From NCBI GenBank assembly GCA_019416285.1, contig DXXM01000049.1:1-17114 (forward strand): a stretch of 17,114 nt of DNA. The letters are read 5' to 3'. The first letter of the stretch is position 1. The number at the start of each line of letters is the position of its first letter. A model generated the notes under the pieces. It did not search any database, was not told the DNA's origin, and worked only from the letters and a program-made list of their open reading frames with translations. Source of the DNA: Bacteroidales bacterium. Its GTDB lineage: Bacteria > Bacteroidota > Bacteroidia > Bacteroidales > Muribaculaceae. Below are positions 1 to 7,283 of the stretch, piece by piece. A program made the position numbers and the translations under genes.

Positions 1-13
1 TTTCGGAGTTGCT

Positions 14-43
14 TTTGTAAAAAACATATTGCGTTTAATTTTT
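14..43 (+). promoter_or_regulatory. Weak candidate promoter for the DUF3298 lipoprotein
   Basis: TTTG at 14-17 and TAATTTTT at 36-43 resemble the -33 and -7 boxes of Bacteroidota promoters, but the spacer is 18 bases rather than about 20 and the -7 box lacks the final G. This is only a guess. Confidence 0.25.
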
Positions 44-78
44 AAGAGTTACTTATCTAATAATAATTCTGCAAAATC

Positions 79-915
79 ATGAAGCTGAAATATTATCTTC
101 TTGGGCTTCCGTTAGTTGCGCTCGCCGCTACTTCCTGCGGCCATCGGGGGGACGCCGGCTCTGATGCAGCCGACGTCATCACGGAGTTTGACATCAATCA
201 GAAACTTGTGTCGGCCGACAAGAGCTATCGTGTCGATATGGACTACGGGACGGTCTATCTCGAACTCTATACTTCGGTGCAGTGGCCCGAAAAACTCGGA
301 GGCAACGACATAAGCGTGTTGCGGGACTCGCTGCTGAATTTCGCTTATGGTGACACTGTGTCGACCTCTGTCCGCGACGCGGTCGTGAAGTTCCTCTCTG
401 ATACTTCGATGGTGGAGGGCGCGCTCAACATTGCTCCGGTGGATACTCTTCCGGCCGACTCGATGACATATTTCACAAGCGTGACGGCCAGTGTGACCGA
501 TCTCGACGAGGAGATGGTGACATATCAGGTGGTAACCTCGCAATATCTAGGGGGCGCGCATCCGCTCACCACCAGCCATCCCTTCACTTTCGATTTCGCA
601 GAGTGCAAAGTGCTCGATAATTCCAATATCTTCCTGCCGAGGACTCCGACGGACTCCATTATGCCTGTAATCACCGAGGCGCTCGCGCGTCAGCTCGGGG
701 TGCCGGCCAGGGGGCTTGAGCGTGCCGGAGTGTTCGTGAGTCAGCTGACCTATCCGGGCAAGCCGTATATATCGAATAACACGCTCTATTTCCACTACGA
801 TCCCTACGAAATCGGCCCATACGCCATGGGTGCGGTTGATGTGGCGGTGTATCCCTACGAGCTCGACGCTTTCCTGCGGCCTGAGGTGAAGAAGCTGTTT
901 GACCAGGGATTCTGA
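79..915 (+). CDS. DUF3298 (RsiV-like) lipoprotein
   Basis: A 278-residue predicted lipoprotein. The N-terminus is a short signal peptide ending in a lipobox (A-T-S-C) with Cys20 as the lipidation site, so it should be anchored in the inner or outer membrane. The C-terminal half looks like the DUF3298 fold: the motif YLGGAHP at residues 156-162 and the closing segment with YDPYEIGPYAMG followed by a YPYELDAFL-type end are characteristic of this family, which is also found at the C-terminus of the anti-sigma factor RsiV, where it binds lysozyme. A ligand role here is only inferred; no sigma factor gene is adjacent. The ATG at 79 is directly followed by the signal peptide, and no earlier start is needed. 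The gene stands alone, followed by a hairpin and a repeat array. Family assignment is fairly sure; function is unknown. Confidence 0.85.
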   Translation: MKLKYYLLGLPLVALAATSCGHRGDAGSDAADVITEFDINQKLVSADKSYRVDMDYGTVYLELYTSVQWPEKLGGNDISVLRDSLLNFAYGDTVSTSVRDAVVKFLSDTSMVEGALNIAPVDTLPADSMTYFTSVTASVTDLDEEMVTYQVVTSQYLGGAHPLTTSHPFTFDFAECKVLDNSNIFLPRTPTDSIMPVITEALARQLGVPARGLERAGVFVSQLTYPGKPYISNNTLYFHYDPYEIGPYAMGAVDVAVYPYELDAFLRPEVKKLFDQGF

Positions 916-946
916 TTGCGGGATATTGCAGCAGGCGGTTGGAGTG

Positions 947-968
947 GGGGCACCGCATGCGATGCCCC
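947..968 (+). terminator. Possible hairpin after the DUF3298 gene
   Basis: GGGGCA (947-952) can pair with TGCCCC (963-968) around the palindromic CGCATGCG. No T-run follows, so it is a weak terminator candidate. The right arm is also the beginning of the first unit of the repeat array at 964-1083. Confidence 0.3.
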
Positions 969-1083
969 TACAGGTTTCAAATAGCCCCTACATGTTTTCA
1001 AATAGCCCCGACAGGTTTTAAAATAACCCGACATGTTTTCAATGTCCCGGCATATTTTCAGCGGTCCCTGACATGTTTCTGAT
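964..1083. repeat. Six degenerate ~20-bp tandem repeats
   Basis: Units begin at 964, 984, 1005, 1026, 1044 and 1064 and are 18-21 bases long. The shared pattern is a C-rich start (GCCCCTAC or CCCGAC), the core ACATGTTTT or ACAGGTTT, then an A-rich end (CAAATA). The first three units are most alike and the array decays towards the aminopeptidase gene. No spacer-repeat alternation is seen. It fills most of the 916-1236 gap between the two genes; the rest of that gap holds the aminopeptidase promoter and leader. Confidence 0.8.
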
Positions 1084-1147
1084 GATATGTTGACGGGTTT
1101 CGGGAAAAAGGTTTGCATTTTCGCATAGAAATCTGTCTTTAATTTAT

Positions 1148-1155
1148 TAACTTTG
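1148..1155 (+). promoter_or_regulatory. -7 box of the M18 aminopeptidase promoter
   Basis: TAACTTTG is a full match to the Bacteroidota -7 consensus TAnnTTTG. No good TTTG lies about 20 bases upstream. Transcription would begin near 1162, leaving a leader of about 75 bases before the ATG at 1237. Confidence 0.65.
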
Positions 1156-1236
1156 CCTTCGGGTGTCGCCGTCGATTCAGGCGCGCCCGGAGGCAATGAT
1201 TTTTTTATTCACCTAATACCAAAAACAACAACACGA

Positions 1237-2535
1237 ATGGAAACAGTAAAAGCCACCGCCCGCTCCCTCATGGAGTTTCTCGACCAGAGCCCGGTGAATT
1301 TTCTCGCCGTCAAGACCGTGAGCCGTCATCTTGACGAGGCCGGTTTCACAAAGCTCAATCCTCGCGATGCCTGGCAGCTTAAGCCGGGGGGCAAATACTA
1401 TATCACCAAAAATTCAAGCGCTATTTTCGCCTTTGTCGTGACCACTGAAGGCCCGACCGCCGGATTCCGCATCATCTCCGCACACTCCGACTCCCCCTGT
1501 CTGCGCATCAAGCCCAAGGCCGAGATGCTTTCGGAAGGTGGTGTGGTGAAGCTCAATGTGGAGGTTTACGGAGGCCCGATTCTCTACACATGGTTTGACC
1601 GCCCGCTGTCGATGGCCGGACGCGTGATGCTGCGCACTGATGACCCGCTGCATCCGCGCACCGAAATCCTGAAGTTCGACCGTCCGCTGCTCACCATACC
1701 CCATCTGGCTATCCATTTCAACCGCGCCGTCAACGAGGGCAATCCGCTCTCGAAGCAGAAGGATATGCTTCCGGTCATTGCCATCGTCAGGGATGCGGCC
1801 GAGAAGGACAATCTGCTGCTCCGCACTGTGGCCGACGCTCTCGGCTGCCGCATGGAGGATATAATTGACTTCGACCTCTCGCTCTTCGACACCACTCCCG
1901 CCTGCCTCGTGGGGCTTGACGAGGAGTTCCTGACTTCGGGCCGTCTCGACGACCTCAGCATGGTTCACGGCGCTATGACCGCACTGCTCGAAACCACCTC
2001 GACAACACAGACCCGCGTCATGGCTATTTTCGACAACGAGGAGACCGGTTCGGGCACCAAGCAGGGAGCGGCCTCGCCTGTGCTCCAGCAGTTGCTCTGC
2101 CGCATAGTCGGCTGTCTCGGCGGCGGCGAGGAGGAGTATCTGCGCAGCGTCGACGCTTCGTTCATGGTGTCGGCCGACAATGCCCATGCTTTCCACCCGA
2201 ACTATGCTGAGAAATATGACCCGACCAACCATCCGGTTGTGGGCGGAGGGCCGGTAATCAAAATCAACGCCAACTGCAAGTATATGACGGACGCAGACTC
2301 GGCTGCGGTGTTCCGTGTGATATGCGAGAAAGCTGGTGTCCCCTGCCAGTATTTCGTCAACCACAGCGACGTGGCGGGTGGTTCGACTCTCGGAAATATC
2401 CTCACTTCGCAGATTGACTTGAGAGGTGTGGACATGGGCGAGGCTATCTGGGCCATGCATTCCGTCCGCGAGACCATGGCCACCAGGGATCACGCCTATA
2501 CTATAGCCGCTTTCAAGACCTTCTTCGATTTGTAA
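1237..2535 (+). CDS. M18 family aminopeptidase
   Basis: A 432-residue cytosolic metallo-aminopeptidase of family M18 (aspartyl aminopeptidase / ApeB type), which removes N-terminal residues from peptides using two metal ions, usually zinc. The expected ligands are visible: His83 in AHSDSP, Asp238 in GRLDDLS, the pair Glu268-Glu269 in DNEETGSGT (Glu268 the likely catalytic base), Asp314 in SADNAHAFHPN and His408 in AMHSVRE; GGSTLGN at 391-397 is also typical. The length fits the family. I chose the ATG at 1237 because the longer open frame starts at a TTG lying inside the promoter box, and 1237 is preceded by an A-rich leader typical of this phylum. There is no signal peptide. It is monocistronic and ends at a strong hairpin. 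Family is secure; substrate preference is not readable. Confidence 0.95.
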   Translation: METVKATARSLMEFLDQSPVNFLAVKTVSRHLDEAGFTKLNPRDAWQLKPGGKYYITKNSSAIFAFVVTTEGPTAGFRIISAHSDSPCLRIKPKAEMLSEGGVVKLNVEVYGGPILYTWFDRPLSMAGRVMLRTDDPLHPRTEILKFDRPLLTIPHLAIHFNRAVNEGNPLSKQKDMLPVIAIVRDAAEKDNLLLRTVADALGCRMEDIIDFDLSLFDTTPACLVGLDEEFLTSGRLDDLSMVHGAMTALLETTSTTQTRVMAIFDNEETGSGTKQGAASPVLQQLLCRIVGCLGGGEEEYLRSVDASFMVSADNAHAFHPNYAEKYDPTNHPVVGGGPVIKINANCKYMTDADSAAVFRVICEKAGVPCQYFVNHSDVAGGSTLGNILTSQIDLRGVDMGEAIWAMHSVRETMATRDHAYTIAAFKTFFDL

Positions 2536-2553
2536 TATACCGGAATTTCAGAC

Positions 2554-2613
2554 ACAAAAAGACAGTTCCTATGTCTGCTTTTATAATTGCATACATAGGA
2601 ACTGTCTTTTTGT
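2554..2613. terminator. Bidirectional terminator, 21-bp perfect stem
   Basis: The arms at 2554-2574 and 2593-2613 are perfect inverted copies, separated by an 18-base loop that can pair further through TGC/GCA. The arms begin with ACAAAAAGACAG and end in CTGTCTTTTTGT, so each strand has a U-rich 3' side. It lies between the converging aminopeptidase and cydB genes and should serve both. Confidence 0.88.
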
Positions 2614-2639
2614 ATTAAACTTCTTTTGGAATGAATGGC

Positions 2640-3767
2640 TTAGCTGTGGCGTCGGTCCATGGAGTACCAGGCGTAGGCGATGTAGGCCACCACGAAGGGT
2701 ATGATGAGCGATACCCAGCTCATGCAGGTCAGAGTGAAGTGGCTCGACGAGCTGTTAAAGATGGTGAGCGACGATGCCGGGTCGGTCAGCGAGGGATAGT
2801 AGGGAGTATTGTTGTAGCCAGCTATCCAGAAGAGGGCGAGAACCACGAGAATTGTGCCGATGCCGCTCCACCAGATACCGCATGTCCAGTGGCGCGCGAA
2901 GGCTGAACGGATTACGGCATAGAGCACCATGACCACTCCGAAGAGGAAGGCCGCGAGTGCGGCGGGAAGCTCGATGAGATTGAAGAAGTATTTGAATTCG
3001 CGGAGTTCAAAGGCGCTTGGACGGCCGCTGATACTGCCGTCGAAGGAGGTCTGAAGTGAATCCGTGGTGAGCAGCAGCCCGAGGAAGAAGAGGAAGAAGA
3101 TAAGGAAGGCCACGGCGTTGACAAGGACGCAGCGGCGGTTAGCTCGGAAGAAGTCGTCGTCCTGCGGATTGTTGTTCATGAGGTAGAGAGCGGCTTGGGT
3201 ACGGGCGAGGAAGAGGATTGCAAAACCGAGGATGAGGTTTTTCCAATAGAAGATGGCTTCGAATCCGTGGGTTGGCGCCCAGGTTGATATGACGGGTGAG
3301 GAAGCGTTAAGGATGTTGCCTTTGCTGACGGTAAACTCAGCGCCGAAGAAGAACATCGACACAGCCACGCCGAGAAGTATGCAGCCCACGCAGCCGTTGA
3401 AGAAAAGGAAGGCGTCGTAGGTGCGGGTGCCGAACACATTGCCCTTCTTCGAGCGGAACTCATAGCTGACGGCCTGGAGCACGAAGCTGATTAGGATGAG
3501 CATCCACAGCCAGTAGGCCCCGCCGAAGCTGGTGGAGTAGAAGAGGGGGAAGGAGGCGAAGAAGGCTCCGCCGAACACCACGAGCGTGGTGAACGAGAGT
3601 TCCCATTTATGGCCGAATGAGCTTATCATGCGGCGGGAGGCGTCGGAGGTGTCGCTGACACCGAGCAGGAAGGTCTGTCCGCCCTGAACGAACAGGAGAA
3701 AGACCAGGATGGCGCCGAGTACGGAAATCAGCAGCCACCAGTATATCTGTAATGATTCAAGTTCCAT
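2640..3767 (-). CDS. cydB: Cytochrome bd ubiquinol oxidase subunit II
   Basis: A 375-residue polytopic inner-membrane protein, the CydB partner of CydA in the cytochrome bd quinol oxidase, which reduces O2 to water with very high affinity. The start (IYWWLLISVLG), the FGHKWELSF segment and the many long hydrophobic stretches follow the CydB plan. Compared with the E. coli protein, the DGFDMG motif of the first helix is replaced by QGGQTFL, and the aspartate in HWD becomes Glu56 (HKWE); as far as I recall this form is usual in Bacteroidota, but that is from memory. It lies 43 bases downstream of cydA on the same strand without a promoter between them, and ends at the shared hairpin. Bacteroides fragilis uses its bd oxidase to consume nanomolar oxygen, so the same role is likely here. 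Confidence 0.93.
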   Translation of the reverse strand: MELESLQIYWWLLISVLGAILVFLLFVQGGQTFLLGVSDTSDASRRMISSFGHKWELSFTTLVVFGGAFFASFPLFYSTSFGGAYWLWMLILISFVLQAVSYEFRSKKGNVFGTRTYDAFLFFNGCVGCILLGVAVSMFFFGAEFTVSKGNILNASSPVISTWAPTHGFEAIFYWKNLILGFAILFLARTQAALYLMNNNPQDDDFFRANRRCVLVNAVAFLIFFLFFLGLLLTTDSLQTSFDGSISGRPSAFELREFKYFFNLIELPAALAAFLFGVVMVLYAVIRSAFARHWTCGIWWSGIGTILVVLALFWIAGYNNTPYYPSLTDPASSLTIFNSSSSHFTLTCMSWVSLIIPFVVAYIAYAWYSMDRRHS

Positions 3768-3810
3768 AAGAATATGTTGAAATCAGTTGTGGGGGAGTTG
3801 TTGGTGAATG

Positions 3811-5376
3811 TTAATACTCGTCGTTCTCGTCGCGGCTTCCGCCGTTGCGGATCTGATTTATCATTATGGCGATTTCGGCCACGAGCAGTGCGGTGAACAC
3901 GATGGCAAACATCCAGAATGTGAGCTGGACGGTCGACGACGAGATAGCTGAGATGGCGGCTCTGGTAGGCATGAGCCCTTCGATAATCCAGGGCTGACGG
4001 CCGACTTCGGCTGTCACCCATCCCGCCTCGGAGCATATCCAGACAATTGCAATCGAGAGAATCGAGAGCCATTGCCACCAGCGGCGTTCCCACAGGCGTC
4101 CGCCGCGGGCCGAGGCGATGACACCGATGATGAAGAAGAGGAGCAGATAGCCGCCGGCCATCACCATGATACGGAAGGAGTAGAAGGTCATGGCTACCGG
4201 AGGTATGGCGTCATCGGGGCTGTCAAGGTAGCCGTAGCCGAAATAGCGGTAGTCTTTGCGGAGCTTTTCGCGCGCGGTTTCCATGCCGGCGCTGTCACCC
4301 TTGGCCATGGCGTGGTCGAACTCGCGGAGCGCTTCATGGGCACGTTTGCCTATGATGATGCGCTCGGCGTAGGAGTCGGTGCGGATGGTGTCGCCTTCAG
4401 GGGTGAGGCTGATGCCGTTGATGAGGTCGTTGATGCCCGGGACGAAGGTATCGGCATTATGGTTGGCGAGGATGGAGAGTCCTTTGGGGATGGAGATTTC
4501 AAAGAGGTAGGGGGAGGAATCGTCGTTGCGCTGCTTGGCGGGGTCGAGGATGCCGAAGCCTATGAGGTCCTGGCCGACGTGACCGTCGTAGAGACCCTCC
4601 ATCGCGGCGAGTTTCATGGGCTGTACGCGCGCCACCTGCACTGCGGAACCGTCGCCGGTCCAGATGGTGAAGATGATGCCGACAAGTCCCACCCATCCGG
4701 CTATGCGGATGGAGTCGAGGGCAAATTCGCGGCGACGGCGCTTCATGAGATACCATGAGCTGACGCCGCAGACAAAGACTGCGCCCAGCACCCAACCGTC
4801 GAATACGGCGTGGAAGAATTTATTGATGGCCACTGGCGAGAGCACCACGTCCCAGAAGTTGTCCATGACGTTGCGCATCTGTCCGGGGTCGAATTCCATG
4901 CCGACGGGATATTGCATCCAAGCGTTGGCTATGAGAATCCACAGGGCGGAGATGGAGGCGCCGAGGGCGGTGAGCCAGGTGGAGGCGAGGTGGAAGCCGG
5001 GGCTGACTTTTTTCCATCCGAAGAACATCACGGCGATGAAGGTGGCTTCCATGAAGAAGGCGAGGAGGCCTTCGATGGCGAGCGGGGCGCCGAAGATGTC
5101 GCCGACAAACCAGCTGTAGTTTGACCAGTTGGTGCCGAATTCGAATTCGAGAATGATACCTGTGGCGACACCCATCGCGAAGTTGATTCCGAAGAGTGTC
5201 ATCCAGAATTTGGTTGTGCGGAGCCATTTTTCATTGCGGGTCCGGTAATAGATTGTCTCCATGATGCCTACAATCACGCTCAGTCCGAGGGTGAGGGGCA
5301 CGAAGAGCCAATGGTACATGGCTGTGAGGGCGAATTGCCATCGTGACCAGTCGACTACGGTCATCAAATCATCCAT
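3811..5376 (-). CDS. cydA: Cytochrome bd ubiquinol oxidase subunit I
   Basis: A 521-residue inner-membrane subunit carrying the three haems and the quinol site of cytochrome bd oxidase. Key residues are all present: His22 in MYHWLF (E. coli His19), Glu102 and Glu110 in IEGLLAFFME (Glu99/Glu107), His189 in NKFFHAVFDGW (His186), Lys255 and Glu260 in QPMKLAAMEG (quinol loop Lys252/Glu257), Arg402 and Met404 in FYSFRIMV (Arg391/Met393, the haem b558 ligand), and Trp453/Glu457 in GWVTAEVGRQPW. About 130 residues lie between the quinol-loop Lys/Glu and the Met404 helix, so this is the long-Q-loop form. The ATG at 5376 gives an N-terminus that lines up with the family. It follows DUF4492 after a 180-base spacer with no TAnnTTTG box, so the two probably share a transcript. 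Confidence 0.96.
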   Translation of the reverse strand: MDDLMTVVDWSRWQFALTAMYHWLFVPLTLGLSVIVGIMETIYYRTRNEKWLRTTKFWMTLFGINFAMGVATGIILEFEFGTNWSNYSWFVGDIFGAPLAIEGLLAFFMEATFIAVMFFGWKKVSPGFHLASTWLTALGASISALWILIANAWMQYPVGMEFDPGQMRNVMDNFWDVVLSPVAINKFFHAVFDGWVLGAVFVCGVSSWYLMKRRRREFALDSIRIAGWVGLVGIIFTIWTGDGSAVQVARVQPMKLAAMEGLYDGHVGQDLIGFGILDPAKQRNDDSSPYLFEISIPKGLSILANHNADTFVPGINDLINGISLTPEGDTIRTDSYAERIIIGKRAHEALREFDHAMAKGDSAGMETAREKLRKDYRYFGYGYLDSPDDAIPPVAMTFYSFRIMVMAGGYLLLFFIIGVIASARGGRLWERRWWQWLSILSIAIVWICSEAGWVTAEVGRQPWIIEGLMPTRAAISAISSSTVQLTFWMFAIVFTALLVAEIAIMINQIRNGGSRDENDEY

Positions 5377-5388
5377 AGGTAGTATAGA

Positions 5389-5519
5389 GTTGAAAGGTGA
5401 AAGTTAAAGTTGAAAATTTAAAGTTGAAAATTGAGAGTTTAAAGTTGAAAGTTTTAGTATAATATTTTTTAGGGTTGAGGGGGCTTGAGTCGTTGAAAGG
5501 TGAGGGTTTTGAGGGTGGG
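5389..5519. repeat. Heptanucleotide repeat clusters ahead of cydA
   Basis: From 5389 to about 5457 the plus strand reads as near-continuous 7-base units of consensus GTTGAAA (variants GGTGAAA, ATTTAAA, GTTTAAA), with identical AAAGTTGAAA blocks at 5406, 5420 and 5441, spaced by 14 and 21. A second, more G-rich set runs from 5492 to 5519 (GTTGAAA, GGTGAGG and so on). On the transcribed strand the units read TTTCAAC. They fill most of the spacer between DUF4492 and cydA. Confidence 0.75.
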
Positions 5520-5557
5520 TTGGTGTATAATTAATGGGTTGTGGTGTAATTATAGGA

Positions 5558-5809
5558 TTATCTGTTGAGGAGGGTGGTGCGGACGGCTTCGGCGCGGTCG
5601 GTGTCGTTGTCGTAGTCGCGGCTGAGGAGGTCGGGAAAGAAGAATAGTTTGAACACGAAGAATATGATGAAGAGTTTTATCAGTATCAGCAGCCACAGTT
5701 TTCGGCCGACGGTCATGGAGCGGAAGCCTTCGAGGTAGAAGCTGACTATCTTTCCGGGCCATGCCGGAAAGCGTGAGTGATATGATGTGTCGGTGTTTTT
5801 ACGAGTCAT
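5558..5809 (-). CDS. DUF4492 small membrane protein of the cyd cluster
   Basis: An 83-residue protein with one hydrophobic helix (about residues 37-59) preceded by a basic segment. The stretch IVSFYLEGFRSMTVGRKLW followed by a LIKLFIIFF/FFFP hydrophobic run is the signature of DUF4492, a short family that in Bacteroidota sits just upstream of cydA. I chose the ATG at 5809: a longer frame reaches 5899, but that start would lie upstream of the likely transcription start, since the promoter box is at 5889-5896. It is the first gene of the cyd operon. Its role is not established; an accessory subunit or assembly factor of the bd oxidase, comparable in place to the small CydX subunits, is inference from the gene order. 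Confidence 0.85.
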   Translation of the reverse strand: MTRKNTDTSYHSRFPAWPGKIVSFYLEGFRSMTVGRKLWLLILIKLFIIFFVFKLFFFPDLLSRDYDNDTDRAEAVRTTLLNR

Positions 5810-5888
5810 TATCGGCTGTTTTTGGTCGAAACGCGGGGCGTATAGTAAATACAACACATTCCGGTGCGGTATGGCCGGACGGATTTGG

Positions 5889-5896
5889 CAAATATA
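5889..5896 (-). promoter_or_regulatory. -7 box of the DUF4492-cydAB promoter
   Basis: On the minus strand this reads TATATTTG, a full match to TAnnTTTG. Transcription would start near 5882, about 70 bases ahead of the ATG at 5809. No clear -33 TTTG is seen. The same ten bases (GCAAATATAC on the plus strand) form the secDF box at 10267-10276. Confidence 0.65.
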
Positions 5897-5977
5897 CACA
5901 ATATTTTTTCTACGCGATTAAAAATTTTTGCTGTTCTTTAACATTTTGGATAATTTCAGTGTGTTGGGATAAAGAGC

Positions 5978-5985
5978 TACCTTTG
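5978..5985 (+). promoter_or_regulatory. -7 box of the TlpA-like lipoprotein promoter
   Basis: TACCTTTG matches TAnnTTTG fully. Transcription from near 5992 would give a leader of about 50 bases. It is divergent from the cyd operon promoter, about 80 bases away. Confidence 0.65.
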
Positions 5986-6040
5986 CGGCTGAAACAGACA
6001 TAACCAGTTTATTAACCCCAAAAACAGTTTCTAACAAGAA

Positions 6041-7075
6041 ATGAACCGATCATTACTTTATGCAACCGGCCTGCTGGTGTTGGCTGGCTGCGCACAATCA
6101 GACAAGCCCCATTACACGGTGGCTTACAATGCCGAGGGGGAGGACAACAACGGCAAGACTGTCTATATCGTGGATTTCGACACTGACGAGAAGCTCGACA
6201 GCGCTACGATTGAAAACGGTGTGGCAGTGTTCAGCAACGACATCGACAGCGCGCGTTTCGTGAGCATCGTGATTGACGAGCGCGGTGTGTCGCAGTTCTT
6301 CCTTGAGGGTGATTCCATCAACATCGTCGACGGTGCTGTGTCGGGTGGTGCTCTCAATGCCAAGAATGAGGCTTACTGGACCATGAGAATGGATGCCATC
6401 AAGGAGTTCCGCAATCTGCCCGACTCCGTTAAGGAGGCTCGCTATGCCGAGTTCGAGGAGAAAATCAACGGCGCTGAGCAGGCACTCATGAACGAGAACA
6501 TCGACAACGCTCTCGGTTTCTACTATTTCTTCTACGGGCCCGCGCGCGAGATGAACCTCCAGCAGCTCGATTCGGCAATTGCCGCACATCCCTCGCTCGG
6601 AAACTATCAGAGGATTCAGAAAATGCGTCAGGCTTTCATGAATCAGGCCGAGACTTCGGAGGGCAAGATGTTCAAGGATTTCGAGGTGACCTACAATGAC
6701 TCTACTTTCCGTCTGAGCGACCATGTGGGCAAGGGCAAGTATGTGCTTGTTGATTTCTGGGCAAGTTGGTGCGGTCCGTGCATCCGTCAGACCAAGGTCA
6801 TCAAGGAGCTCTACAAAGAGTATGGGCCCAAGGGTCTCGAGGTCATCGGCGTGGCCGTGTGGGATAAGCCTGAGGATACTCTCAAGGGCATCGAGTCGCA
6901 CGAACTCCCCTGGATGAACGTAATCAACGCGCAGAATGTCCCGACCGACATCTATGGTATCCAGGGTATTCCTTGCATTATCCTCTTCGGCCCCGACGGT
7001 AAGATTCTGAGCCGCGACAAGCAGGACGACGCTCTCCGCAATGATGTGGCTGCCGCCATGAAGGAGGCTAAGTAA
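6041..7075 (+). CDS. Lipoprotein with DUF4369 and TlpA-like thioredoxin domain
   Basis: A 344-residue envelope thiol-disulfide oxidoreductase. The signal peptide ends in the lipobox LAGC (Cys17). Residues about 25-100 resemble the DUF4369 beta domain often joined to thioredoxin folds in Bacteroidota (GKTVYIVDFDTDEKLDSATI then FFLEGDSINI). A helical linker (about 105-205) follows, then a TlpA/ResA-like domain from about 210 to the end with the redox motif WCGPC (Cys244 and Cys247) in VLVDFWASWCGPC and the cis-proline Pro311 in GIQGIPCIILF. An extra Cys312 directly follows the cis-proline. Such proteins reduce or oxidise disulfides in exported proteins, sometimes for cytochrome c maturation; the actual partner cannot be read here. 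The gene stands alone between its own promoter and terminator. The ATG at 6041 is followed at once by the signal peptide. Confidence 0.92.
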   Translation: MNRSLLYATGLLVLAGCAQSDKPHYTVAYNAEGEDNNGKTVYIVDFDTDEKLDSATIENGVAVFSNDIDSARFVSIVIDERGVSQFFLEGDSINIVDGAVSGGALNAKNEAYWTMRMDAIKEFRNLPDSVKEARYAEFEEKINGAEQALMNENIDNALGFYYFFYGPAREMNLQQLDSAIAAHPSLGNYQRIQKMRQAFMNQAETSEGKMFKDFEVTYNDSTFRLSDHVGKGKYVLVDFWASWCGPCIRQTKVIKELYKEYGPKGLEVIGVAVWDKPEDTLKGIESHELPWMNVINAQNVPTDIYGIQGIPCIILFGPDGKILSRDKQDDALRNDVAAAMKEAK

Positions 7076-7106
7076 AAGATTACAGAAATTTTTGCCAGAT
7101 ATTATC

Positions 7107-7138
7107 CCCCGGGAGCGGCTGCTCTCGGGGAATTTTTT
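7107..7138 (+). terminator. Rho-independent terminator of the TlpA-like gene
   Basis: CCCCGGGAGC (7107-7116) pairs with GCTCTCGGGG (7121-7130) over ten positions, one of them a G-U pair, closing a GGCT loop. AATTTTTT follows directly at 7131-7138. Confidence 0.9.
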
Positions 7139-7157
7139 GCGGGTGAGGAATGTGGTG

Positions 7158-7196
7158 GGAGTGATAGGAGTAATAGGGGGAATAGGAGTAATAGGA
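7158..7196. repeat. 9-bp tandem repeat array
   Basis: Four full 9-base units, GGAGTGATA, GGAGTAATA, GGGGGAATA and GGAGTAATA, followed by a partial GGA. The array lies between two terminators, in the gap between converging genes, so it is probably non-coding. Confidence 0.8.
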
Positions 7197-7220
7197 GGGG
7201 CTGGACCTACAACAAACACT

Positions 7221-7252
7221 GCGCCCCGGATGGCTGATGCCGTCCGGGGCGC
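7221..7252 (-). terminator. Terminator of secDF
   Basis: A 14-position stem: GCGCCCCGGATGGC (7221-7234) pairs with GCCGTCCGGGGCGC (7239-7252), with one wobble and a TGAT loop. It lies about 30 bases past the secDF stop. On the minus strand a modest T-rich run (AGTGTTTGTT) follows. Confidence 0.75.
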
Positions 7253-7283
7253 GGGTATGGTGGTTAATTGTCAGTCGGGGTGT

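Noticed and set aside
964..1083. CRISPR array
   Set aside because: The units are contiguous, degenerate and only about 20 bases, with no unique spacers and no cas genes nearby.
1153..1236. N-terminal extension of the M18 aminopeptidase from a TTG start
   Set aside because: The TTG is inside the -7 promoter box and the extra residues do not match the family; the ATG at 1237 gives the normal length.
5810..5899. Longer DUF4492 protein starting at 5899
   Set aside because: The start would lie upstream of the expected transcription start, and the extra 30 residues are unlike the family.
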